Shown one piece after another: positions 7,677 to 15,473 of a stretch of DNA of 64,000 nucleotides. Within the stretch, counting starts at the first letter, position 1. Every line of letters starts with the position of its first letter. Source of the stretch: Amycolatopsis decaplanina DSM 44594 (GTDB lineage: Bacteria > Actinomycetota > Actinomycetes > Mycobacteriales > Pseudonocardiaceae). The position numbers and the translations under genes were made by a program. Under the pieces are notes generated by a model. The model made no database searches and had not been told where the DNA came from. It saw nothing but the letters and a program-made list of their open reading frames with translations. The stretch covers positions 1 to 64,000 of the forward strand of contig NZ_AOHO01000079.1 of assembly GCF_000342005.1 (NCBI RefSeq). Reading direction: 5' to 3'.

Positions 7677-8443
7677 TCGCCGTCCTCCGACCTCAGGTAG
7701 TCCAACTGCGCCCGCACACTCCATTCGGCGGGCGCCCACAAAGCCTGGTCGACGTCGGCGTAGACGACCTCGACCACCTGGCGCGGAGTGGCGTCCGCGC
7801 CGAGCGTCTCCAGTGCCGAACGCACCTGGTCGAGCCGTTCTTCCCGGTGCGTCAGGTATTCACGCGCGGTCGCGGCCAGGTCGGGCAGTTCCGGGCCGTG
7901 TCCCGGCAGACCGGTGGTGCCGCCCGGCAGCCCGATGAGTTTCCGCAGCGAGCGCAGGTAGTCGCCGAGGTCATGCAGCACAGTGGTGCCGCGGCCGAGG
8001 ATGGTGTCACCGGTCAGGATCTGCCCTTCGGACACGAGGCAGATCGAATCGCCGGTGTGTCCTGGCGTGTGCAGCACCGACAGCCGAAGGCCGCCGACCT
8101 CGATGACCTCACCGTCCACAAGGGACTTACCGCCGATGCAGAGCGACTCGTCGAAGGCCCGCACCGGGGCGCCGGCGCGCTCGGCGAACCAGGGCGCGCC
8201 CTCGGCATGGTCGGGGTGGTGGTGGGTCAGGACGATCAGCTCGACGGCGCCGGTTTCCGCCAGCAGTGTCAGATGCTCGATGTCCTCGTGACCGGGGTCG
8301 ACGACCACGGAACCGGACGCGCCTGCCCCCCGCAGCACCCAGGAATTGGTGCCCTCCAACGTCATCGACGACGGATTGTGCTCCAGCAGCACGGAAGCCG
8401 TCGGCGTGACCTGGCGCAGCACGCCGTACGCGGGGGCGCTCAC
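7673..8443 (-). CDS. MBL-fold metallo-hydrolase (Rv3677c-like)
   Basis: 256 residues with the metallo-beta-lactamase signature THHHPDHAEG, a later HTPGHTGDS and the LTGDTI aspartate, and GHG near the end: all usual zinc ligands are present. The C-terminal ~70 residues (TAREYLTHREERLDQV) are the LACTB2-like helical tail. Proteins of this group act as glyoxalase II-like hydrolases or nucleases; the substrate is not readable. GTG start at 8443 overlaps the NUDIX stop by 4 bp (GTGA), which settles the start. Confidence 0.9.
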   Translation of the reverse strand: MSAPAYGVLRQVTPTASVLLEHNPSSMTLEGTNSWVLRGAGASGSVVVDPGHEDIEHLTLLAETGAVELIVLTHHHPDHAEGAPWFAERAGAPVRAFDESLCIGGKSLVDGEVIEVGGLRLSVLHTPGHTGDSICLVSEGQILTGDTILGRGTTVLHDLGDYLRSLRKLIGLPGGTTGLPGHGPELPDLAATAREYLTHREERLDQVRSALETLGADATPRQVVEVVYADVDQALWAPAEWSVRAQLDYLRSEDGE

Positions 8444-9252
8444 GCCGGGTCCAGGACGACACGGATCTTGTCGCCTTCGCGCACCAGCGTCGGCATGATC
8501 TTCGAGATCTCGCGCTCGACGGCCTGCGCCGTGGCCGCCGACTCGAACTCGCCCAGTTCCGCGAGCGTGATCCAGGTCGGTGGCATGAGCATGCGGCGCC
8601 CTTCCTTGGCATCGGCGATGGCCTCTTCGGGCCGTTGCCAGCCGGAGCCGACGGCCTCGGAGGTGGCGCTGTCCGCCTGCTGTCCCTCGGGCAGCACGGC
8701 GACGAAGAAGCAGGTGTCGTAGCGGCGCGGTTCCTGCGGCGGGGTGACCCAGTTCGCCCACGGGCGCAGGAGATCCGCGCGCAGCGTCAGGCCGTTCGCC
8801 TCGAGAAACGCGGCGAGTGAGAGTTCGCGGGAGACCAGCTTTTCGCGGGCGTCGTGGTACGGCGTCGTATCGGTGACGACGGTGTCCCCGGTGCTCGCGA
8901 GGAGCACACCCGACTCCTCGAACGTCTCCCGCACGGCCGCGCACACCAGGGCGCGGGCCAGTGATTCGTCGCAGCCGAAGCGTTCCGCCCACCACGCCGG
9001 CTCCGGGCCCGCCCAGCTCACCGAGGCGTCGACATCGCGGGAATCCACGCCGCCACCGGGGAAGACGGTCATCCCGCCCGCGAACGGCATGCCCTTCACC
9101 CGATGCTGCAGGAAGACCTCGACGCCGTCGGCGCCATCGCGGAGGAGGATCACGGTCGCCGCGTCCTTGGGTGTCACCGGCTCGCCGTCGGCGTTGGCGC
9201 GGGTGCCCACCCCGGCCCCCACCGGGATGTCGAATGTCAGTTCTTCAGCCAC
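8440..9252 (-). CDS. NUDIX hydrolase (NUDT19-like)
   Basis: 270 residues with a GTG start. FPGGGVDSRD followed by a long insert and then AAVRETFEESG form a NUDIX box with an insertion between the GGG and REx2EE halves, as in the NUDT19/CoA-hydrolase group. HRVKGMPFAGGMTVFPGG is typical of that group. First gene of an operon with the MBL hydrolase and mycoredoxin. Substrate unknown; CoA or another nucleotide diphosphate is a guess from family. Confidence 0.88.
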   Translation of the reverse strand: MAEELTFDIPVGAGVGTRANADGEPVTPKDAATVILLRDGADGVEVFLQHRVKGMPFAGGMTVFPGGGVDSRDVDASVSWAGPEPAWWAERFGCDESLARALVCAAVRETFEESGVLLASTGDTVVTDTTPYHDAREKLVSRELSLAAFLEANGLTLRADLLRPWANWVTPPQEPRRYDTCFFVAVLPEGQQADSATSEAVGSGWQRPEEAIADAKEGRRMLMPPTWITLAELGEFESAATAQAVEREISKIMPTLVREGDKIRVVLDPA

Positions 9253-9268
9253 ACCCGCAACCTAACAT

Positions 9269-9332
9269 CGCGATTCGGCACCTGGTTGCGGTCGTTGCGC
9301 GTGCAACTACCGCAATCAGGTGCCGAATTGCG
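9269..9332. repeat. Long inverted repeat, family B copy 2
   Basis: 30-base arms 9269-9298 and 9303-9332 with three mismatches and a 4-base loop. Shares the core TTCGGCACCTGGTTGCGGT with the copy after crp. It starts 16 bp upstream of the NUDIX start and ends 9 bp before the stop of the next minus-strand gene, so it probably terminates that upstream transcript. Confidence 0.85.
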
Positions 9333-9341
9333 TGGGACCTG

Positions 9342-10493
9342 CTAGGACCAGCTCGAACCGCTGCTGCGCGAAGCGCCGTTCAGCCGGATCTTCGCCGCTT
9401 CGGCACGCTCCCGTTCGGCGAGCTCGGCGTGCAGCTCGCGCAGGAGCGCGCGGTCGCGCTCGCTCAGGCTGGGGTCGTCGAGGTCGAGAGCGGGCAGCTC
9501 GACGACCTCGTGCATGCTCGGCTTGCCCGAGGCGATCTCGCGGCCCTTTTCGGGGTCCTCCTTGAGCGCCTGGCGCAGCTGCGCCACCTCGGCCGGGGTC
9601 AGGTCGGCCGTGCGCTCGGCGCGGGTCTCCGCCCGTGACTTGCGCGGCGGCACCGACTCCGAAGAAGACGACGACGGCGTCGCCGTCGCGGGCGTCTGCT
9701 GCACGATCGGCACCACCGGCGCGATCGGCTCGACCGGTTCGTGGCCGCCGCTGCTCACCGGCCGCAGCCCGTGCCTGCTCGGCTGCGCCTTGACCGGCTC
9801 GGGAGCCGGGGCGGGAGCGGGCGGCGGGGTCACCGGCTCGGACCGAAAGTCACTGGAGTGGGTACTCCCGGTGACCCAGACGGGACTCGCGGCCGAAGAC
9901 GCGGCCTGGTGGTACGCGGACCGCGCGACGCCGGGTCCCGCGACCTCGACGACCGAACGGATTCCCGCGCGGCGAAGCGCGGTATCCACGCGGAACGCGA
10001 CCGCGGGCGGGTTGCCCTCCGGGCCGATCTCGACCAGGACCACCCGCTGCGGCAGCGCGCCGGGCACACTGCCGGCGGGCGTGTTCCGCCACACCGCGTG
10101 CACCGACCGGACGTCCGGCAGCACCTGCAGGGTGCGGTCGAGCGCCTCGGCGAGGCCGAATTCGGGCTGGTTCTCGCCGGTGAACCGGTGGGTGAGCACC
10201 GGCTCGTCCTCCTCGACGACCAGCAGGTCGTTCGCCAGGGTGGCGTCGGACCTGCTCATCTCGAGGACGAGCGCGAGTTCACGCTGTTCGGAGGAGCTCA
10301 CCGGGATCTTCCCCGCGATCAGGGTGCCGGTGGTGAGCTCCACCGCTTCGTCGATGTGCGCACGCGCGATCAGCTCACGCGCTTCGGTCAAAGCACTGTC
10401 GTCGATACGACCCGCCAGGGCCAGTAACAGGTTGTGCAGGCGCAGGGGCACCGAGAACCCGTCCATGGGCGGGCCGTCGTGGACCTCCACCAT
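9342..10493 (-). CDS. Conserved hypothetical protein with proline-rich linker
   Basis: 383 residues, not recognised. Residues 1-215 look like a globular alpha/beta domain (LHNLLLALAGRIDDSALTEA, QRVVLVEIGPEG). About residues 230-290 are Pro/Ala/Ser-rich and probably disordered, followed by a charged helical tail (SERDRALLRELHAELAERE) and a Ser-rich end. No signal peptide or membrane segment. It follows the 10532-11164 gene by 38 bp and is probably co-transcribed with ridA. The ordered N-terminal part and the neighbour may form a pair, since both contain a short RVVLVEI/RVLLVTA strand; that is only an impression. Confidence 0.75.
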   Translation of the reverse strand: MVEVHDGPPMDGFSVPLRLHNLLLALAGRIDDSALTEARELIARAHIDEAVELTTGTLIAGKIPVSSSEQRELALVLEMSRSDATLANDLLVVEEDEPVLTHRFTGENQPEFGLAEALDRTLQVLPDVRSVHAVWRNTPAGSVPGALPQRVVLVEIGPEGNPPAVAFRVDTALRRAGIRSVVEVAGPGVARSAYHQAASSAASPVWVTGSTHSSDFRSEPVTPPPAPAPAPEPVKAQPSRHGLRPVSSGGHEPVEPIAPVVPIVQQTPATATPSSSSSESVPPRKSRAETRAERTADLTPAEVAQLRQALKEDPEKGREIASGKPSMHEVVELPALDLDDPSLSERDRALLRELHAELAERERAEAAKIRLNGASRSSGSSWS

Positions 10494-10531
10494 TGCTCTG
10501 CTCCCTCCCGGCTCGCCTGGTGGAGCGAGCG

Positions 10532-11164
10532 TTAAGCGGCGACCAGCCGACTTCCGGTGTCCACCGCGCCCACACAGATCAGCTCGGAGTCGGCGAGCGC
10601 GGCGCGGTGATAGCCGGTGAGGTCGATGCTCGGCGGGAGAACCTCGACACCGGGCTCCTCGTCACCCAGCACGCGCAGGACGCGCTGCAGTTCGCCGGTC
10701 AGCCTCGGCAGCCCGTTCGTCGCCGTGACCAGGAGGACTCGTTTCGCCCCACCCTCGCCGACCACACCGAGGTGTCGCCAGCTTTGCCGCACTTCACCCA
10801 CATCCGGCCGTCCCCGCAACGTCGCGTGGATCAATACGGACACAGAGTCGACGGAGTTCACCCATTCGGGCGCACTCTGCGTGAATGTGTACCTGGTCTC
10901 GGTGACGTCGTCTACCCCCAGGGTGGAACTCACCTGATGCCAGTCGGCTCCGTGAGGAATGAGCCCGGCGACTAGCAGGCGATACTCGGTTTGATCCAGG
11001 TCGATCCTGTGCTTAAGCAAAGACCTGGGCAGGGTCCGCGCGAGTGTGCCCATCGCGCCTTCGCCCAGCCAGTCACGGAACCGCCACAGGAGCTGGTCCG
11101 GCAGCCGGCCGGCCAGCCGGAGCAGGAGCTCGTGCGAGGACCGCTCGATGTCCGGGTCCATCAC
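10532..11164 (-). CDS. Conserved hypothetical protein (ridA operon)
   Basis: 210 residues, no recognised domain. The N-terminus is helical (LLLRLAGRLPDQLLWRFRDWL); the C-terminal half has alternating strands (KRVLLVTATNGLPRLTGEL, ELICVGAVDTG). It overlaps the ridA stop: either GTG 11164 (GTGA overlap) or ATG 11161 (one-base overlap). No signal peptide. Tight coupling to ridA suggests co-expression; the function is unknown. Confidence 0.75.
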   Translation of the reverse strand: MMDPDIERSSHELLLRLAGRLPDQLLWRFRDWLGEGAMGTLARTLPRSLLKHRIDLDQTEYRLLVAGLIPHGADWHQVSSTLGVDDVTETRYTFTQSAPEWVNSVDSVSVLIHATLRGRPDVGEVRQSWRHLGVVGEGGAKRVLLVTATNGLPRLTGELQRVLRVLGDEEPGVEVLPPSIDLTGYHRAALADSELICVGAVDTGSRLVAA

Positions 11165-11616
11165 TTCACCTCCACGATCAGTTCGATCTCGACCGGCGCC
11201 CCGATCGGCAGCTCGGCGACGCCGACGGCCGAGCGGGCGTGGATGCCCGCCTCGCCGAAGATCTCGCCGAGCAGCTCGGACGCCCCGTTGATCACCGCGG
11301 GCTGGCCGGTGAAGCCCTCCGCGGACGCCACGAACCCGACGACCTTGACCACCCGCACGACATTATCGATGCCGGCGACCGAGTCGACCGCGGCGAGGGC
11401 GTTGAGGATCGACGTCCGCGCGTACTGCTTCGCCTCTTCGGGGCTGACCTCGGCGCCGACCTTGCCGGTCGCTTCGAGCTCGCCCTTGACGAAGGGCAGC
11501 TGCCCGGCCGTGTAGACGTGCGAACCGGTGCGGACGGCGGGCACGTAGGCCGCCAGCGGGGCGGCGACGCCTGGCAGTTCGATACCGAGCTCGGCGAGTC
11601 GATCGCTCCAGGTCAT
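11161..11616 (-). CDS. RidA family protein (Rv3678c-like)
   Basis: 151 residues of the YjgF/YER057c/UK114 fold; RidA proteins hydrolyse reactive enamine/imine intermediates from PLP enzymes. Seen are the N-terminal TAGQLPF, VVKVVGFVAS and the C-terminal SAVGVAELPIGAPVEIELIVEV, where family members carry the active-site Arg at the start of this stretch (here ARSAVGV). Longer than classic 130-residue RidA, as usual for the LACTB/RutC-like actinobacterial branch. Second gene after DUF4177; position matches Rv3678c. Confidence 0.92.
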   Translation of the reverse strand: MTWSDRLAELGIELPGVAAPLAAYVPAVRTGSHVYTAGQLPFVKGELEATGKVGAEVSPEEAKQYARTSILNALAAVDSVAGIDNVVRVVKVVGFVASAEGFTGQPAVINGASELLGEIFGEAGIHARSAVGVAELPIGAPVEIELIVEVK

Positions 11617-11628
11617 GGCTTCAATCCC

Positions 11629-11790
11629 TCAGTTCTTCGCTCGTTTGAGGTAGGCGACGTGCTGCTCGCCGGTCGGGTTCGGGAGCACGGTGACGAGCTC
11701 CCAGCCGTCCTCGCCCCACTGGTCGAGGATCTGCTTGGTGGCGTGGATCAACAGGGGGACGGTCGCGTACTCCCACTTGGTGGCGCTCAT
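11629..11790 (-). CDS. DUF4177 small protein
   Basis: 53 residues from ATG 11790 (MSATKWEYATVPLLIHATKQ). KWEYATVP, the WGEDGWELV turn and a C-terminal YLKR are the pattern of DUF4177, small alpha/beta proteins of unknown role. M. tuberculosis has the same small gene (Rv3678A) ahead of ridA. An upstream in-frame start would add 13 unconserved residues and is not preferred. Confidence 0.85.
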   Translation of the reverse strand: MSATKWEYATVPLLIHATKQILDQWGEDGWELVTVLPNPTGEQHVAYLKRAKN

Positions 11791-11919
11791 GTCCGGGAGC
11801 GTAGCCAAACCGGCAAGGGCGCCCGACACACATGCGGAAAACCCTCTCGCGGACGGTTCGCCGATTTCCCGCCGATGTGGTCCACTTCACACCTACTCGG
11901 GGGTAGTTAGTACGTTGAC

Positions 11920-12293
11920 ATGCGGACAACGAAGTCCCTCGTCACCGCCTGCCTGGTCGTGGTCGTTGCCCTGATCGCGCCCCACCCGCGAACGCCGACG
12001 AGGAACTGTCCGTCCCGTGGACACTCGCCGCGGCCCTGCCCGCAAAGGCGGCGAGTCCCGGCGGCCCGCCGCCGATGGAGCAGAGCGCGAAGGAACTGTC
12101 GGCGTTCGTCGACGAGGTCCTCGGCGCGACCGGCGTGTCCAAGGTGGACATCCTCGGGCATTCCGAAGGCACGCTGACGCCTTCCTATTACGTGAAGTTC
12201 CTCGGCGGCGCGTCCAAAGTGGACAAGTACGCGCTCGCCACCGCGCTGGGACTCGCGCCCGGGTTCCGTGTCGTGAGTGGTAAGTCGCGTTAG
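11920..12293 (+). pseudogene. Decayed secreted lipase (alpha/beta hydrolase) remnant
   Basis: A signal peptide is encoded from 11920 (MRTTKSLVTACLVVVVALIA). Around 11980 the frame shifts by one: the other frame continues ANADEELSVPWTLAAALPA. From 12075 it runs into MEQSAKELSAFVDEVLGATG and the nucleophile elbow GHSEG. Between the two, the usual segment holding the HG-oxyanion loop is missing, and the product stops about 35 residues after the elbow, before the catalytic Asp and His. Frameshift, internal deletion and truncation together mark a pseudogene. Its last codons and TAG stop lie inside the inverted repeat at 12271-12314. Confidence 0.8.
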
Positions 12294-12314
12294 AACGCGA
12301 CTTACCACTCACGA
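12271..12314. repeat. Long inverted repeat, family A copy 1
   Basis: Perfect 21-base arms (12271-12291, 12294-12314) separated by only AG. Arm starts TCGTGAGTGGTAAGTCGCGT. Same outer sequence as the copies at 22888 and 59024, but the inner bases differ on both arms in a compensating way. It sits at the truncated end of the lipase remnant. Confidence 0.88.
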
Positions 12315-12337
12315 GCCCACGCGCTACCGTCGATTCC

Positions 12338-12586
12338 ATGGAGACCTGGCGCGTGGTCGCGACCGTCCTGCTCGCCGCGGCCGGGTTGCCGCTGGTGCCG
12401 GTCCTGATGGCCAAGGCGCGGGACCGCGCGGACAGCTCGGCGGCGGTCGCGATCACCGGCGCGGTGACCTTCGTGGTCCTCCTGCTGATCGGTGTGGTGA
12501 TGCTCACGGTGCTGCCCGGCGTCCTGACCTGGGCCATCGTCGCGGTCGTCGCCGCTGCGCTCGGCGTCATGATGCTGGCGAGCTGA
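12338..12586 (+). CDS. Small hydrophobic membrane protein
   Basis: 82 residues with three likely membrane segments (about 5-24, 34-53 and 57-80) and a short basic loop KARDRADSS after the first. No recognised family. It ends 22 bp before the first ArsA-type ATPase gene, so it may be the leader cistron of that operon; no function is assigned. Confidence 0.7.
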   Translation: METWRVVATVLLAAAGLPLVPVLMAKARDRADSSAAVAITGAVTFVVLLLIGVVMLTVLPGVLTWAIVAVVAAALGVMMLAS

Positions 12587-12607
12587 ACCCTCAATTAGGG
12601 TGGACCG

Positions 12608-13612
12608 GTGAGCACTCCCCTTGCCGGCTGGACCGACGAACTCGCGAGAGCCAGGCTGCATTTCGTCACCGGCAAGGGCGGGACGGGCAAGACCACGCTC
12701 GCCGCCTCGCTGGGCCTCGCGCTCGCCAAGGGCGGGCGCCGAGTGCTGCTGATCGAGGTCGAGGGCCGCCAGGGCATCGCCCAGCTCTTCGACACCGAGC
12801 CGTTGCCGTACGCCGAGCAGCGCATCGCGGCCGTTCCCGGCGGCGGCGAACTGCGTGCCCTGCACATCGACGTCGAGGCCGCGCTCCTCGAATACTTCGA
12901 GATGTTCTACAACCTCGGCTTCGCGGGGCGGACGCTGCGGCGGATGGGCGCGATCGAGTTCGCCACCACGCTCGCGCCGGGCCTGCGCGACGTCCTGCTC
13001 ACCGGGAAGATCAAGGAATGCGTCGGCCGGACCGAATCGGACGGCCGCCACACCTACGACGCCGTCGTGGTCGACTCGCCGCCCACCGGCCGGGTCGTGA
13101 AGTTCCTCGACGTCACCAAGGCGCTGACCGACCTCGCCAAGACCGGCCCGATCCGCGGCCAGGCCGACGGCGTCGTGCGGCTGCTGCACTCCGGTGAGAC
13201 CGCCGTCCACCTGGTGACCCTGCTGGAAGAGATGCCGGTGCGGGAGACCGTCGAAGCGGTCGCCGAACTCGACGGCGCCGACCTGCGCCCCGGCGCGGTG
13301 CTGGTCAACCGGGTCCGCCCGCCGCGGCTGCCCGCCCGCTCGGTGACCGCCGCCGCGGACGGCCGCGTCGACGCCTCGCGCGTCCGCGCCGGGCTCGTGT
13401 CGGCCGGTCTCGACCTGCCCGAAAGCACTCTCGACGCGCTGGTCGAGGAGACCGTCGAGCACGCCGTTCGGGTCGCGGCCGAGCAGCGCGCCCGCGAGCA
13501 ACTGTCCGAAGCGGACTTGCCGGGTCTCGAACTGCCGGATCTGACCGACGGCGTCGACGTCGCGGCGCTCTACGACCTCGCCGAAGCGCTGACCGAGCAG
13601 GGGGTGCGCTGA
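12608..13612 (+). CDS. ArsA/GET3-family ATPase, first subunit (Rv3679-like)
   Basis: 334 residues, deviant Walker A FVTGKGGTGKTTLAAS near residue 20 and a switch-like VVVDSPPTGRVVKFLD. It belongs to the SIMIBI ATPases with ArsA/Get3. In mycobacteria Rv3679 and Rv3680 form a two-subunit anion-transporting-ATPase-like complex linked to envelope stress tolerance; no arsenic genes are near. Stop and next start overlap (TGATG), typical of equimolar subunits. Confidence 0.92.
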   Translation: MSTPLAGWTDELARARLHFVTGKGGTGKTTLAASLGLALAKGGRRVLLIEVEGRQGIAQLFDTEPLPYAEQRIAAVPGGGELRALHIDVEAALLEYFEMFYNLGFAGRTLRRMGAIEFATTLAPGLRDVLLTGKIKECVGRTESDGRHTYDAVVVDSPPTGRVVKFLDVTKALTDLAKTGPIRGQADGVVRLLHSGETAVHLVTLLEEMPVRETVEAVAELDGADLRPGAVLVNRVRPPRLPARSVTAAADGRVDASRVRAGLVSAGLDLPESTLDALVEETVEHAVRVAAEQRAREQLSEADLPGLELPDLTDGVDVAALYDLAEALTEQGVR

Positions 13613-14742
13613 TGTCGGACGTCCTGGAGGTCGACAAGCTGATCGACGATCCGGAGAGCCGGGTCATCGTGTGCTGTGGTTCCGGCGGGGTCGGCAAGAC
13701 GACCACCGCGGCGGCGCTGGCGTTGCGCGCGGCCGAACGCGGGCGGCAGACGGTGGTGCTCACCATCGACCCGGCGCGGCGATTGGCGCAGGCGCTCGGC
13801 CTGCGCGAACTGGGCAACCATCCGAAGCAGGTGCAGGTCGAAGGCTTCGAGCCCAAGGGCGAACTCTGGGCGATGATGCTCGACATGCGCCGCACCTTCG
13901 ACGACATGGTGCGCGTGCACGCCGGCCCGGAACGCGCCGAGCAGCTGCTGCAGAACCCCTTCTACCAGACCATTTCCACGTCGTTCTCCGGTACGCAGGA
14001 GTACATGGCGATGGAGAAGCTGGGGCAGCTCGCGGCCACCGACGAGTGGGATCTGATCGTCGTCGACACGCCGCCGAGCCGGTCCGCGCTGGACTTCCTC
14101 GACGCACCGACGCGGCTTTCCAGCGCGCTCGACGGCCGGATGATCCGGCTCCTCACCGGACCGGCCAAAGCGGGCGGCTGGGGTTTGCGCAAGGTCGTCA
14201 ACGCCGGTTTCTCGATGTTCGCGAAAGCCGTCTCGACGATCATCGGCGGCCAGTTGCTGACCGACGCTTCGGCGTTCATGCAGGCCTTCGACAGCATGTT
14301 CGGCGGGTTCCGCGAACGCGCGCGCAAGACCTCAGAGCTACTGCGGTCCGGCGGGACGTCGTTCCTCGTGGTGGCCGCGCCGGAACCGGACGCGCTGCGC
14401 GAGGCGTCCTACTTCGTGGAGCGGCTTTCGGAGGAGAGCATGCCGCTGGCGGGGCTGGTCGCGAACCGGACGCATCCGGTGCTCGCCCCGCTGTCCAGCG
14501 TGGAAGCCATCGCGGCCGCCGAGCAGCTCGCGAAGGGCGAGACCAGCGCTCCGCTGGCCGAAGCCGTCCTTCGCCTGCACGCGGACCGAGTCGCACTGGC
14601 CGATCGAGAGACGCGGCTGCTCGCCAGGTTCACGCGGGCGCATCCCGAGGTCCCGCTGGTGCGGGTGCCCGCGCTCCCCAGTGACGTGCACGATCTCGCA
14701 GGCCTGAGAGACATCGGCACGCGCCTGGCCACCCAGTCCTGA
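13612..14742 (+). CDS. ArsA/GET3-family ATPase, second subunit (Rv3680-like)
   Basis: 376 residues. Deviant Walker A VCCGSGGVGKTTTAAA near residue 22, switch II-like LIVVDTPPSRSALDFLDAP, and TIDPARRLAQALGL after the P-loop, all matching Rv3680. The central region (MFAKAVSTIIGG, FMQAFDSMFGG) is helical and hydrophobic, as in the client-binding part of Get3-like proteins. It overlaps the first ATPase gene by one base and presumably forms a heterodimer with it. Confidence 0.92.
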   Translation: MSDVLEVDKLIDDPESRVIVCCGSGGVGKTTTAAALALRAAERGRQTVVLTIDPARRLAQALGLRELGNHPKQVQVEGFEPKGELWAMMLDMRRTFDDMVRVHAGPERAEQLLQNPFYQTISTSFSGTQEYMAMEKLGQLAATDEWDLIVVDTPPSRSALDFLDAPTRLSSALDGRMIRLLTGPAKAGGWGLRKVVNAGFSMFAKAVSTIIGGQLLTDASAFMQAFDSMFGGFRERARKTSELLRSGGTSFLVVAAPEPDALREASYFVERLSEESMPLAGLVANRTHPVLAPLSSVEAIAAAEQLAKGETSAPLAEAVLRLHADRVALADRETRLLARFTRAHPEVPLVRVPALPSDVHDLAGLRDIGTRLATQS

Positions 14743-14744
14743 TC

Positions 14745-14799
14745 CTCCGTGAAGGACCTCTTCCCCACCTTGGACTCGGGGAAGGGGCCCTTCACGGAG
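14745..14799. repeat. Long inverted repeat, family D copy 1 (convergent gene ends)
   Basis: 22-base arms 14745-14766 and 14778-14799, two non-Watson-Crick positions, 11-base loop. Arm opens CTCCGTGAAGGACCTCTTCC. Starts 3 bp after the second ATPase stop and ends 7 bp before the whiB4 stop, so it separates two convergent transcripts. Related to the copies at 47064 and 52825. Confidence 0.82.
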
Positions 14800-14805
14800 T
14801 CATGA

Positions 14806-15123
14806 TCACGAGACTCGGACGCGTACGTGTTCCTCTTCGTCGATCCCGGTGAAACTGCGCTTCGCCGCTTCAAGCAGGTCCGCCCAGCTGGAAACGTCCG
14901 GCCGCCGCCGCAGCAGCGCCCGCCGTTCCCGTTCGGTCATACCTCCCCAGATGCCGAAGTTGATCCGGCCATCGAGCGCTTCGGCGAGGCATTCCGTCCT
15001 GACCGGGCAACCGAGGCAGACCGCCTTGGCCCGGTTCTGTTCCGCCCCCCGGACGAACAAACCGTCCGGATCGGTGTCGCGGCACGACGCATTGACTCGC
15101 CAGCTCGACTGGTTGGTTTCCAT
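14806..15123 (-). CDS. whiB4: WhiB-family iron-sulfur redox regulator, WhiB4-like
   Basis: 105 residues. Four cluster cysteines at C14, C36, C39 and C45 (C-X21-C-X2-C-X5-C), the G[I/V]WGG turn as FGIWGGMTERERR, and a basic C-terminal DNA-binding tail RRALLRRR. The neighbourhood (Rv3679-Rv3680-whiB4-ponA2) and divergence from ponA2 match WhiB4, which senses O2/NO and regulates antioxidant genes. Own control region is shared with ponA2. Confidence 0.94.
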   Translation of the reverse strand: METNQSSWRVNASCRDTDPDGLFVRGAEQNRAKAVCLGCPVRTECLAEALDGRINFGIWGGMTERERRALLRRRPDVSSWADLLEAAKRSFTGIDEEEHVRVRVS

Positions 15124-15473
15124 ACCCCCAGCTCCCTACCCTGGTGTTCGACACACCACGGGAGGACGAAAAGCCTGCGCTCCTGCCCCCATGAGCGTGT
15201 CTCCCTGTGTGCTCACGTCGGTTGAGCCGGCACCTCCCCGGTGCCGGTGCCTCCGTTCGGCCGAATGCGACTGCCGCTCGCACTCACCCGTCTGTCGGCT
15301 TTTTCATACGTGAGACGTTGACGGACTGTAAGGGCCCTCGGTTCCCTCCGCCAAGCCCTAGAATGCCTCCGACTACCATCCGTCACCCCATGGGGTCGGT
15401 TTCGTAACCGAATCCACACCTACAGCGAGGTGACGTCACGGTGGGCTAACGGGATCCGCGTACCCTGGTCCGC
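15124..15473. promoter_or_regulatory. Divergent whiB4-ponA2 control region
   Basis: 350 bp without a gene. Holds both promoters. A -10-like TAGAAT is at 15359-15364 on the plus strand and a TTGACG hexamer at about 15319, too far apart to be one promoter. No palindromic operator or riboswitch could be recognised. Confidence 0.5.

Noticed and set aside
12075..12293. Intact small esterase gene
   Set aside because: It lacks the oxyanion loop and the catalytic Asp and His and is out of frame with its signal peptide, so it is treated as a pseudogene.
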